From Hwangdonia lutea (GTDB lineage Bacteria; Bacteroidota; Bacteroidia; Flavobacteriales; Flavobacteriaceae), in the NCBI RefSeq assembly GCF_032814565.1, contig NZ_CP136521.1, positions 2,452,501 to 2,516,500 on the forward strand: a stretch of 64,000 nt of DNA, in the 5' to 3' direction. Under the pieces are notes generated by a model. The model saw only the letters and a list, made by a program, of their open reading frames with translations, was not told where the DNA came from and searched no databases. Each line of letters starts with the position of its first letter. Position 1 is the stretch's first letter. Shown one piece after another: positions 25,235 to 32,587 of this stretch. The position numbers were made by a program, and so were the translations under genes.

Positions 25235-25267
25235 CAAATATAGAAATGAAAATAATATTACACAAAA
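25235..25267 (-). promoter_or_regulatory. promoter of the trp operon
   Basis: On the minus strand TTTTG (25267-25263) and TATATTTG (25242-25235) are separated by 20 bases, a full match to the Bacteroidota promoter TTTG-N19/20-TAnnTTTG. Transcription would start at about 25229, just ahead of trpL. Confidence 0.8.
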
Positions 25268-25341
25268 CTTTGCTCGATTTTTTATATAAATGTTTGTTAA
25301 ACTGTAATATTTGCAACAAACTATTATTTAATTTTATGCTT

Positions 25342-25887
25342 ATGAAATTTAAAGTGCTAATTTTTGCGATACTAATAACGTTTAGTTGCGCCAATAAAAA
25401 TAAGAAAACCCAAGTTGCTATTAATACCGCTATAAATAAAGTGGCAAGTAGCACTAATGATAAAGACATAAATTTAGAAGTGTATGACTTTGAAGGTTTT
25501 AAAAAATTTTTGAATAAAAAAGACCATAAAGTTTATGTGATAAACTTTTGGGCAACTTGGTGTGCGCCCTGTATAAAAGAGTTGCCTTATTTTGAAAAAC
25601 TAAACACAGAATACGGTGATAAAAATGTTGAGGTTATTTTGGTGAGTTTGGATTTTCCGCATTTGTACGAAAAAAAACTAAAACCGTTTATAAAGAAAAA
25701 GCAGCTAAAATCTAAAGTGATTGCTTTGGATGATGCCGATATGAATTCATGGATTCCAAAGGTAGATAAAAGTTGGTCTGGGTCAATTCCGGCAACCCTT
25801 ATTTACAAAAATGACGAACGTAAGTTTTTCGAGAAACCCTTTAATTATGAAGAGTTGGAAGCCGAAGTTGGTAAGTTTTTAAAATAA
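25342..25887 (+). CDS. TlpA-family thiol-disulfide oxidoreductase lipoprotein
   Basis: The 181-residue protein starts at the ATG at 25342 (MKFKVLIFAILITFSC), giving a proper lipoprotein signal with Cys16. An earlier in-frame ATG at 25246 would bury this signal and is rejected. The thioredoxin fold has NFWATWCAPCIKELPYF (CxxC at 74-77) and the cis-Pro SGSIPATLIY. It would act in the periplasm as a reductase. The redoxin gene follows six bases after the stop, so the two form an operon. It is divergent from the trp leader. Confidence 0.9.
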   Translation: MKFKVLIFAILITFSCANKNKKTQVAINTAINKVASSTNDKDINLEVYDFEGFKKFLNKKDHKVYVINFWATWCAPCIKELPYFEKLNTEYGDKNVEVILVSLDFPHLYEKKLKPFIKKKQLKSKVIALDDADMNSWIPKVDKSWSGSIPATLIYKNDERKFFEKPFNYEELEAEVGKFLK

Positions 25888-25893
25888 AAAAAG

Positions 25894-26514
25894 ATGAAAA
25901 AGACAATCAAATTAATTTCGGTATTGGTAATTGTTCTTAGTTTAAGTGCTTTTACAATAGCTAAATCAAATAATGATGATGGGTATAAAATTGGCGATGC
26001 TGCCGAAGATTTTTCACTTAAAAATATTGATGAGGAAATGCTGTCCTTGGCAGATTACAAAGACGCCAAAGGCTTCATTGTTATATTTACCTGCAACACA
26101 TGCCCATACGCGGTAATGTACGAAGACCGAATTACCGCCTTAAACAATAAATACGCCAGCAAAGGTTACCCGGTAATTGCCATTATGCCCAACAACACTA
26201 GCGTGCAACCAGGTGATAGTTTTGAAGCCATGAAACAACGCGCAAAAGAAAAAGGCTTCACGTTTCCGTACTTAATTGACGCGCAACAAACGGTTTACCC
26301 AAAGTTTGGAGCCACCAAAACGCCACATGTATTTATTTTGCAAAAAAGTGATGGTTTAAACATCGTTGAATACATTGGAGCCATCGATGATAATTACAAA
26401 GATGCCTCGGCAGTTAAAACCAAATATGTTGAAGATGCTGTTGATGCTTTATTAAATGGTGAAGACATATTGCATACCGAAACCAAGGCTATTGGCTGCT
26501 CAATTAAAGCTTAA
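25894..26514 (+). CDS. exported thioredoxin-fold (redoxin/peroxiredoxin-like) protein
   Basis: The 206-residue protein has a signal peptide (about 1-23, ending SAFTIAKS) and an AhpC/TSA-like thioredoxin domain with the unusual active site FTCNTCPYA (Cys67, Cys70). The family is annotated only as thioredoxin family protein. The segment IMPNNTSVQPGD and the ATKTPHVFIL cis-Pro strand are typical. It is co-transcribed with the preceding TlpA-like gene and ended by an intrinsic terminator. A role in periplasmic thiol or peroxide chemistry is inferred. Confidence 0.85.
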   Translation: MKKTIKLISVLVIVLSLSAFTIAKSNNDDGYKIGDAAEDFSLKNIDEEMLSLADYKDAKGFIVIFTCNTCPYAVMYEDRITALNNKYASKGYPVIAIMPNNTSVQPGDSFEAMKQRAKEKGFTFPYLIDAQQTVYPKFGATKTPHVFILQKSDGLNIVEYIGAIDDNYKDASAVKTKYVEDAVDALLNGEDILHTETKAIGCSIKA

Positions 26515-26553
26515 ACGAACAATTAAGATGTCCGCGAAAGCGAAAAAAATATA

Positions 26554-26587
26554 AAAATCCGAGGTGTTGTACTTCGGATTTTTTTTC
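26554..26587 (+). terminator. intrinsic terminator of the TlpA-redoxin operon
   Basis: AATCCGA and TCGGATT form a stem around an 11-base loop, followed by eight T. Confidence 0.8.
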
Positions 26588-26610
26588 AATCATTATTAAA
26601 TCAGATGTAT

Positions 26611-26618
26611 TAAATTTG
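26611..26618 (+). promoter_or_regulatory. -7 promoter element (TAAATTTG) of the rhodanese pair
   Basis: TAAATTTG matches the consensus exactly and lies 20 bases upstream of the first rhodanese ATG. No clear -33 element is seen. Confidence 0.5.
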
Positions 26619-26638
26619 CAGAAATTAAATTATATAAA

Positions 26639-26956
26639 ATGGAACATTTAAGTCAAGACGAGTGGGTATCGCAATTAGAGAACGATGATAACGCCGTTAT
26701 TATTGATGTAAGAACAGATGATGAGGTAGCCGATGGTGTTATAAAAAACGCCATTCATATCGATATTTATAAAGGGCAGGAATTTGTAGATGAGATTGAA
26801 GCACTCGACAAAAATAAAAACTATTATGTGTATTGCAGATCTGGAAACAGAAGCGGACAAGCTTGCAGCATTATGGGGCAATTGGGTTTTGAGAACGCCT
26901 ACAATCTTGAAGGTGGTATTTTAGAGTGGGAAGGCGATCTTGTAGATTTAGATTAA
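26639..26956 (+). CDS. rhodanese-like domain protein, cytoplasmic
   Basis: The 105-residue single-domain rhodanese has the start VIIDVRTDDEV, the active loop YCRSGNRSG with the catalytic Cys (about 66) and the closing NLEGGILEWEGDL. Such proteins carry sulfane sulfur as a cysteine persulfide. There is no signal peptide, so it stays in the cytoplasm. The next gene, 10 bases downstream, is an exported rhodanese, so the pair may serve both sides of the inner membrane. Confidence 0.9.
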   Translation: MEHLSQDEWVSQLENDDNAVIIDVRTDDEVADGVIKNAIHIDIYKGQEFVDEIEALDKNKNYYVYCRSGNRSGQACSIMGQLGFENAYNLEGGILEWEGDLVDLD

Positions 26957-26966
26957 AACCATTACA

Positions 26967-27368
26967 ATGAAAAAAGCAGTTTTAGCCATCGTATTTCTAC
27001 TTTTAGGAATTACGTTTGTTGGGTGTAATAAATCAGAAAAAAGCGAAGCTAAAGTGGTTTCGCCACAAGAGGTGCAAGCCCTTATACAATTAAATAACGT
27101 ACAGTTAATTGATGTTAGAACACCAAAAGAATTTAAAGAAGGTCATATTAAGGATGCTCAAAATATAGATTTTTTGTCATCTACTTTTACAGAAGACATA
27201 AAAACATTAGACAAAGAAAAACCAATTATTGTTTACTGCCGTTCCGGAAGAAGAAGTGCCAATAGCACCAAAAAATTACAAGAAGCCGGTTTTACCGAAA
27301 TATACGACTTGGAAGGCGGCATACTGAAATGGGAACAGGAAGGTTTTGATGTAACCAAATCACTCTAA
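26967..27368 (+). CDS. rhodanese-like lipoprotein
   Basis: The 133-residue protein has a lipoprotein signal ending LGITFVGC (Cys20) and one rhodanese domain: QLIDVRTPKEFKEGHI, the active loop YCRSGRRSA and DLEGGILKWEQEGF. It is probably membrane-anchored facing the periplasm. It is co-transcribed with the cytoplasmic rhodanese and closed by a terminator. A sulfur-transfer role is inferred from the intact catalytic loop. Confidence 0.9.
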   Translation: MKKAVLAIVFLLLGITFVGCNKSEKSEAKVVSPQEVQALIQLNNVQLIDVRTPKEFKEGHIKDAQNIDFLSSTFTEDIKTLDKEKPIIVYCRSGRRSANSTKKLQEAGFTEIYDLEGGILKWEQEGFDVTKSL

Positions 27369-27388
27369 TATTACATACCTAACATAAT

Positions 27389-27427
27389 AAAACCTTTGGT
27401 GCCATTAATGCATTTCAAAGGTTTTTT
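27389..27427 (+). terminator. intrinsic terminator of the rhodanese pair
   Basis: AAACCTTTG and CAAAGGTTT pair across about 17 bases, with a T-run after. It lies inside the spurious upstream extension of the next frame, which argues against that extension. Confidence 0.8.
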
Positions 27428-27557
27428 ATGTTTAATAATTCGTTCAACTTCTTTTTGCGTACTTCACCTTTTTTATTTTTTGGCACCGCAGCTTTTTAGT
27501 ATTTTTACCTGTAATAAACTGAGTATAGCAATTTTAAACTCCCTAAGAGAAAACGTT

Positions 27558-27869
27558 ATGGAAAATGGTTTCGTAATATTATCAATAGTAGCATTATTGT
27601 TTTTAAGTATTTATGGATATACTTATGGCTCTATTGCTTTAGCAAAAATTAAACAAAAGAAAGCTAAAAAAAAAGAATTGATGCTTGAAGAAATAAGGCT
27701 TGAAGAAAGAAAAAGAAAACAAGACCTAAGAGATGAAAAACTAAGAAAGCAAAACAAAAGACGCGAAGAAATTAAGCACGAGCTGAAATTGCTTGAAGAA
27801 ATGAAACGTAATAATGATAGGCTGAATACCATGCGTGTTGAAACAATGAAAGAGAAAAAAGTAAGCTAA
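27558..27869 (+). CDS. small membrane-anchored coiled-coil protein, unknown
   Basis: From the ATG at 27558 the protein has 103 residues. One N-terminal membrane segment (about 4-26) is followed by a highly charged Lys/Glu/Arg helix (about 30-95) that is probably a coiled coil. The longer frame back to 27396 crosses the terminator of the preceding operon and is rejected. No family is recognised. The design resembles small inner-membrane proteins with a cytoplasmic coil, but no function can be assigned. Confidence 0.65.
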   Translation: MENGFVILSIVALLFLSIYGYTYGSIALAKIKQKKAKKKELMLEEIRLEERKRKQDLRDEKLRKQNKRREEIKHELKLLEEMKRNNDRLNTMRVETMKEKKVS

Positions 27870-27893
27870 AAATTAAATGATATAGTTGAAAAA

Positions 27894-27929
27894 TGCGATG
27901 TTTAAAATTTAAACATCGCGTTTTTTTTG
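27894..27929 (+). terminator. intrinsic terminator
   Basis: GCGATGTTTAAA and TTTAAACATCGC are perfect 12-base arms with one base between, followed by eight T. It serves the coiled-coil gene and may also act on the convergent GIN-domain gene. Confidence 0.85.
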
Positions 27930-27962
27930 ACTTTAATTTTAAAATTCTAAAACTCAAAGTAG

Positions 27963-28799
27963 CTATTTTTCCTTTTTTTGAATTTTTGAGGTATTGGTAA
28001 AATTTTCAATAATTATTTTAGGATTGTTGTATAAATAAAGTGCACTAGATCCCGATAGTGAAACCGTTATATTATCGATTACTTCAAGGGTAGCTTGACT
28101 TGACGTTTCAGAGGTAAGACTACAGTTTGAAACCGTAAAGTTTTTGCCATTAAACTGCGAATTATTATCCGTTCTCAACAACAAATTATCACAGTCGCCT
28201 TCAATAGTGGCATGGGTGCGTTGGTATAAATCGGCTTTTAAAACAGGCGATTGTATTAAAGCCTCCAACTTACTATAGCCATTTAAAATTATTTGGGTGC
28301 TATCGGCAGTTAAATTTAGTTTTACCTTAGATTTGTCCAGGCTTTCCAAATTAAAACTGTTGGAATGTAAAGTTAATCCAGCTCTAGAATTCCCAATGGT
28401 TTTAAGGCTGGCATTTTGTAATTCCATGGTGGCCAATGATAGTATTTCGCCATGTTCCCGAGTCTCAATATGTCTTAAGAAACCATCATAATTCACCTTG
28501 ATATACAATCGTTTTTTAGAGGTGATTCTTTTGGTTTTCTTAAAAGTAAGTACACTATCGCGTACATTAAATACAATAAATTCATGTAGGTTTTCATCTG
28601 TTTCAACTACAACCGATGGTTCTTTGTTAAAAATAATATCAATTTTAAAATCCGCATCAACAATAATGGTGTGGAATGAATTTATAGGCGTTCGTAAAAT
28701 GGTCACATTTCTGTTGCCTTTCACTTTCTCTGTATTTTGGGCTTGAGTGGCATAGCATATAATACATGTAAAAAGGAATGAGAGCAGTGTTTTGTTCAT
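27963..28799 (-). CDS. exported GIN-domain (DUF2807-like) protein
   Basis: The 278-residue protein has a signal peptide (cleavage likely after YATQAQ, about 20) and a beta-helical GIN/DUF2807-type domain: FHTIIVDADFKIDIIF, VVVETDENLHEFIVF and a run of short strands with Ser and Asn turns. The family is described as a putative auto-transporter adhesin head, but in Bacteroidetes it is often linked with PspC and PadR genes. It ends with KIQKKEK and lacks an anchor. A second member lies at 31747. Confidence 0.8.
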   Translation of the reverse strand: MNKTLLSFLFTCIICYATQAQNTEKVKGNRNVTILRTPINSFHTIIVDADFKIDIIFNKEPSVVVETDENLHEFIVFNVRDSVLTFKKTKRITSKKRLYIKVNYDGFLRHIETREHGEILSLATMELQNASLKTIGNSRAGLTLHSNSFNLESLDKSKVKLNLTADSTQIILNGYSKLEALIQSPVLKADLYQRTHATIEGDCDNLLLRTDNNSQFNGKNFTVSNCSLTSETSSQATLEVIDNITVSLSGSSALYLYNNPKIIIENFTNTSKIQKKEK

Positions 28800-29089
28800 G
28801 TTATTTACGGATTAATTATTAAATGGCTTTTATTATCAATTTGACACAGCTTAATGCATATGGTCACTAACAAAGATATTGCAAAACCCATCTAAAACAT
28901 GAAAAGCTGTTTTGTTAAAACCTAAAATCTTCGTGTCGGTATTGAAAAAACGACTACATATATCTGAAGCTATTAAAGAAAATACAGTAAATATCATAAT
29001 TGTATAAGGTTAATTAAATGTATGATAAAAATCATCTTTTAACAGGCTTTTATGGTAGAACTTTGCAGTAAATACTAAAAACAGAAATT
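28800..29089. other. intergenic region between divergent genes, nothing recognised
   Basis: This 290-base AT-rich gap lies between the GIN gene and the YceI operon, which diverge. It must hold both promoters. I could not place a full TAnnTTTG element; an ACTTTG at about 29061 is the closest for the YceI side. No repeat or RNA gene is seen. Confidence 0.4.
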
Positions 29090-29671
29090 ATGCGACTTTT
29101 AAATTTAACGAGAATTATAACATTATTTATACTTACGGCTTTTTCAACCGAAAATAGTTTTGGACAAGAATTTAAACTGGATAACAATCAATCTGCTGTA
29201 ACCGTATACGGCACTTCAAGTTTACATGATTGGGACATAAAAGCCGAATCTCACACAGGGCACATCTCATTTAAAGATATAAACACTGGCCAAATCGATA
29301 AATTAAAAGTCGAGATTTTGGCAGAATCTTTAAAGAGTGGAAAAAGAGCCATGGATAAAAACACCTATAAGGCCTTAAACACAAAGGAGTTTAAAAAAAT
29401 AACGTTTAACGCAACTAGCGCCAAGGTTTTAAGCCAAATATCAGAAGGTAAATATAAAGCGGAAGTTGTAGGTAATTTGACAATTTCCGGAAAAACCAAC
29501 AAGGTTTCCTTGAAATTTGATATTGAAATAGGTAACGACAACATAGAGCTAAACGGAGAAAAAAGTATAAAAATGACAGACTTTAATATAGATCCTCCAA
29601 AAGCATTACTCGGAACCATTACAACAGGAGACGATATTACCATAAAATTTAAATCGATTTTTAAAAAATAG
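29090..29671 (+). CDS. YceI family protein, exported
   Basis: The 193-residue protein has a signal peptide (about 1-25, ending NSFGQ) and a YceI lipocalin-like barrel. It begins FKLDNNQSAVTVYGTSSLHDWDI, contains MDKNTYKALNTKEFKKITF and TISGKTNKVSLKF, and ends ALLGTITTGDDITIKF. YceI proteins bind polyisoprenoids such as ubiquinone precursors in the periplasm. The next gene encodes an outer-membrane barrel, and a second YceI follows it, so the three probably act together. Confidence 0.88.
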   Translation: MRLLNLTRIITLFILTAFSTENSFGQEFKLDNNQSAVTVYGTSSLHDWDIKAESHTGHISFKDINTGQIDKLKVEILAESLKSGKRAMDKNTYKALNTKEFKKITFNATSAKVLSQISEGKYKAEVVGNLTISGKTNKVSLKFDIEIGNDNIELNGEKSIKMTDFNIDPPKALLGTITTGDDITIKFKSIFKK

Positions 29672-29705
29672 TAAAGCAATAAAATAATAACAAAAATTAA
29701 GAAGT

Positions 29706-30971
29706 ATGAAAACAATTTTTCGAAACACATTAGTTATAGCATTAGTGTTAGCAGGATTTAGCATAAGTGCTCAAAAAAGAAACCTAGATAATTTTAGGCA
29801 ACCCGATAAAAACGGAATAAATGTATTTGAAGCACCAAAAGACTCCATAACAACCTTTGATGGGGTAAAAGTAAGAATAGGTGGTTCTTCAACGCTTCAA
29901 TATCAGGATATAAGTCACGAAAACTCAGGAGCTGTTCCTTTAAAGGAAATAGGAGGCAACTTTAACTTAGCTACCGCCAATTTAGATTTAGACGTTGTGT
30001 TATATGATGGTGTTAGAATGCATTTGCGCACCTACCTATCATCACGCCATCACCCAGAACCTTATGTAAAAGGTGGGTATTTCCAAATAGATAAGCTAGA
30101 TTTTATTAGCGAAGGCTTTTTAAGTGGTTTTATGAAGCATGCAACCATTAAAGTAGGACACATGGAGAACAACTACGGTGATGCCCATTTTAGAAGAAGT
30201 GATAACGCCCAAGCCATTTACAACCCGTTTGTGGGCAACCTAATTATGGATGCGTTTACAACCGAGGTTGGTGCCGAATTGTACTACCAATGCGATAGTG
30301 GATTTTTAGGAATGGTTGGTTTTACCAATGGTAAATTAAACCAGGCTGTTGATAATCCAGGTACTGGTGGCGCATCTTTCTTAGCTAAATTAGGCTACGA
30401 TAAGCAGTTTAATGATGATTTTAGATTCAGATTTACAGGGTCGTTATATAACACAGGAGCTGTAAGAACATCTTACTTGTACAGTGCGGATAGAGCAGGT
30501 TCAAGATACTATTTAGTGTTAGAAGATGAAGATGCCTCAACAAAAGGTAATTTTAGATCTGGACGTTACAACCCGAATTTAAGAAATAAAATTACAGCTA
30601 TTATGTTTAACCCGTTCTTGAAGTACCAAGGTTTGGAGTTTTTCGGAACCATTGAAACCGCTAAAGGAAAAGCAGATTCTGAAACAGAAGAAAGAACAGC
30701 AAAACAGTTTGCCGGCGAACTTATTTATAGATTTGGTTCTACTGAAAACTTTTATTTAGGTACACGTTATAATAAAGTAGACGCCGAGGAAGCCAATGGA
30801 GATGATGTTGAAATATCAAGATTTCAGCTAGGTGCGGGTTGGTTTATGACCAATAATATTTTATTAAAACTTGAATATGTTTCTCAAAAACACGACGGAT
30901 ACAATACTGCTAGTATTTTTGATGAAGGAAAGTTTAACGGATTTATGGCAGAGGCTGTTATTAGTTTCTAA
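29706..30971 (+). CDS. outer-membrane beta-barrel (porin-like) protein
   Basis: The 421-residue protein has a signal peptide (about 1-23, ending SISAQ), alternating hydrophobic strands and a C-terminal Phe (FMAEAVISF), all typical of outer-membrane barrels. Segments such as VRIGGSSTLQYQDI and ILLKLEYVSQKHDGY read as strands. The specific family is not certain; DcaP-like or other porins are possible. It lies between two YceI genes, which suggests that the barrel passes the ligand carried by the YceI proteins. This is inference. Confidence 0.75.
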   Translation: MKTIFRNTLVIALVLAGFSISAQKRNLDNFRQPDKNGINVFEAPKDSITTFDGVKVRIGGSSTLQYQDISHENSGAVPLKEIGGNFNLATANLDLDVVLYDGVRMHLRTYLSSRHHPEPYVKGGYFQIDKLDFISEGFLSGFMKHATIKVGHMENNYGDAHFRRSDNAQAIYNPFVGNLIMDAFTTEVGAELYYQCDSGFLGMVGFTNGKLNQAVDNPGTGGASFLAKLGYDKQFNDDFRFRFTGSLYNTGAVRTSYLYSADRAGSRYYLVLEDEDASTKGNFRSGRYNPNLRNKITAIMFNPFLKYQGLEFFGTIETAKGKADSETEERTAKQFAGELIYRFGSTENFYLGTRYNKVDAEEANGDDVEISRFQLGAGWFMTNNILLKLEYVSQKHDGYNTASIFDEGKFNGFMAEAVISF

Positions 30972-31076
30972 GTAGTTTCTTTAAAGATTATATCAAGTCT
31001 CGGTGTTTAAGTTTTAATTTAATTCTTTAAATTTATAACTACCAACATTGAGACTTGTTTGTTAAAAGCCTATAAG

Positions 31077-31658
31077 ATGAAAAGGATTTTATTATTTTTT
31101 CCAATGCTAATCGTTTTGGGGTTTACCTATATTGAAACCGTAAAAGAAACGGCGGTACATATAACTCCCGAAAGCAGTCTGATTATAAAGGGAAAAACTA
31201 ATGTAAATAAATTTGATTGCGAATTTGATGTACAGAATTTAGAAAGCTCAATTCCCGTTTTATTTGAAATTGAAGACCGCAAAATGGTCTTTAAGGAAAC
31301 CCAACTTGTTTTGAGTAATTCGTGTTTCGATTGTGGTAATAAAGCTATGAATAAAGACTTTTATAACTTGTTAAACTCCGATGAGCACCCCAACATCATT
31401 CTCAAATTAAAAAAAATAGAAGGCCATCTTTCAAAAAACAATGTAGTAAATGCCCATATAGATATTGACATTGCGGGCGTTGTGAATTCGTATAATTTAC
31501 CCTTAAAGTTTGAGGGCGAAGAAACAATGAACGTATCCGGGGTTTTAAATGTGAATATATGTGATTTTAATTTAGAACCTCCTAAAAAAGCATTGGGACT
31601 TATTGTTGTTGATGACTGGATACAAATTCAATTTCAACTTAAAATCCGAGAATATTAA
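31077..31658 (+). CDS. second YceI-like exported protein with a CxxC pair
   Basis: I take the ATG at 31077 (MKRILLFFPMLIVLGF) because the TTG at 31059 adds six residues before a clean signal peptide. The 193-residue protein has the YceI pattern: SLIIKGKTNVNKFDCEF, MNKDFYNLLNSDEHPNIIL and the end PKKALGLIVVDDWIQIQF. Unlike the first YceI, it has several cysteines, including SNSCFDCG, which could bind metal or form a disulfide. It is closed by a strong terminator. Confidence 0.8.
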   Translation: MKRILLFFPMLIVLGFTYIETVKETAVHITPESSLIIKGKTNVNKFDCEFDVQNLESSIPVLFEIEDRKMVFKETQLVLSNSCFDCGNKAMNKDFYNLLNSDEHPNIILKLKKIEGHLSKNNVVNAHIDIDIAGVVNSYNLPLKFEGEETMNVSGVLNVNICDFNLEPPKKALGLIVVDDWIQIQFQLKIREY

Positions 31659-31679
31659 ACGATTAACTTAACACCAAGT

Positions 31680-31713
31680 AAAACCCCGGAATGATTAATT
31701 CCGGGGTTTTTTT
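31680..31713 (+). terminator. intrinsic terminator of the YceI operon
   Basis: AAAACCCCGGAAT and ATTCCGGGGTTTT pair perfectly around GATTA-type loop bases and end in T-run. Confidence 0.9.
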
Positions 31714-31746
31714 AGTTGGTCATATTCTAGGTTGGTTTATATAGGC

Positions 31747-32475
31747 CTACTGTTTTCTAACACTACCGGACGAGCTTTTGTTTTTATTCACTTTTTCCGG
31801 ATTGCCATAATATTTTATATCACCGCCGCTGGTGGCTTTTGCAGTAAGCTCTTTTACGGTGTTTACCGAAATGTCTGCGCCGCTTGTTGCTTTAACCTGA
31901 CTGGATTCGGCAATTAAATTCGATGCCTTAATATCGCTGCCACTGGTTGCTTCGGCAATGAGTTTTTCGGTTTTACCAGATAATTTTAAATCGCTGCCAC
32001 TGGTCGATTTACACTCCAAAATCGATGTATTTACATCTAATTTCATATCGCTGCCACTAGTCGATTTCAATTTCAAATGGTTGGCACTAATGGTATTTGT
32101 TGCGTATACGTCGCTACCACTTGTTGAGGTGATTGCCGAAATATCCTTAAAACTAACCATTACTTTTTTGGCCGTAGCTTTACCAATGTTTTCTTTGGTG
32201 TGAATTTTTAAAACACCATCAACCACTTCGGTTAAAATAAGTTCGTGTAAGTTTTCGTCGGCTTCAACCGTTAGGCTCACTTGGTCGCTTTGTGTTAAAT
32301 ACACATCTAAACCTTCGGTAGCTTTAATAGCTGAAAACGATTTGCTAATGCCGCGTTCTGCAATTTGTACATTGCCATTGCCACGAACGCCAGAGTTCAT
32401 GTTAATATCAAAATTACATGATAATAGGGTCAAGCTTAATAAAGTAGCTACGATAATTTTTGTTAGTGTTGTCAT
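31747..32475 (-). CDS. GIN-domain (DUF2807) lipoprotein with TSGSD repeats
   Basis: The 242-residue protein has a lipoprotein signal ending TLLSC (Cys20). A GIN-type beta-helix follows, with at least seven short repeats of the form ATSGSDI or STSGSDL (from about 115 to 225), each about 18-20 residues. The tail KNKSSSGSVRKQ is basic. Such Gly-Ser-Asp ladders form stacked strands. It lies downstream of the PadR-PspC genes, a pairing seen often in Bacteroidetes. A role in envelope stress is inferred from PspC. Confidence 0.85.
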   Translation of the reverse strand: MTTLTKIIVATLLSLTLLSCNFDINMNSGVRGNGNVQIAERGISKSFSAIKATEGLDVYLTQSDQVSLTVEADENLHELILTEVVDGVLKIHTKENIGKATAKKVMVSFKDISAITSTSGSDVYATNTISANHLKLKSTSGSDMKLDVNTSILECKSTSGSDLKLSGKTEKLIAEATSGSDIKASNLIAESSQVKATSGADISVNTVKELTAKATSGGDIKYYGNPEKVNKNKSSSGSVRKQ

Positions 32476-32587
32476 TGTTGTTTGTTTTTTGATTGAATAA
32501 TTAATTTTGATGATTCAAATATCTAAAAAGTAGTATGCCTTTTTAAATATACACTTCTGAAATGTTGTTTTTTATTGATGAATTGTT

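Noticed and set aside
27396-27557. N-terminal extension of the coiled-coil protein
   Set aside because: It runs through the terminator of the preceding operon, and the residues look like translated non-coding DNA.
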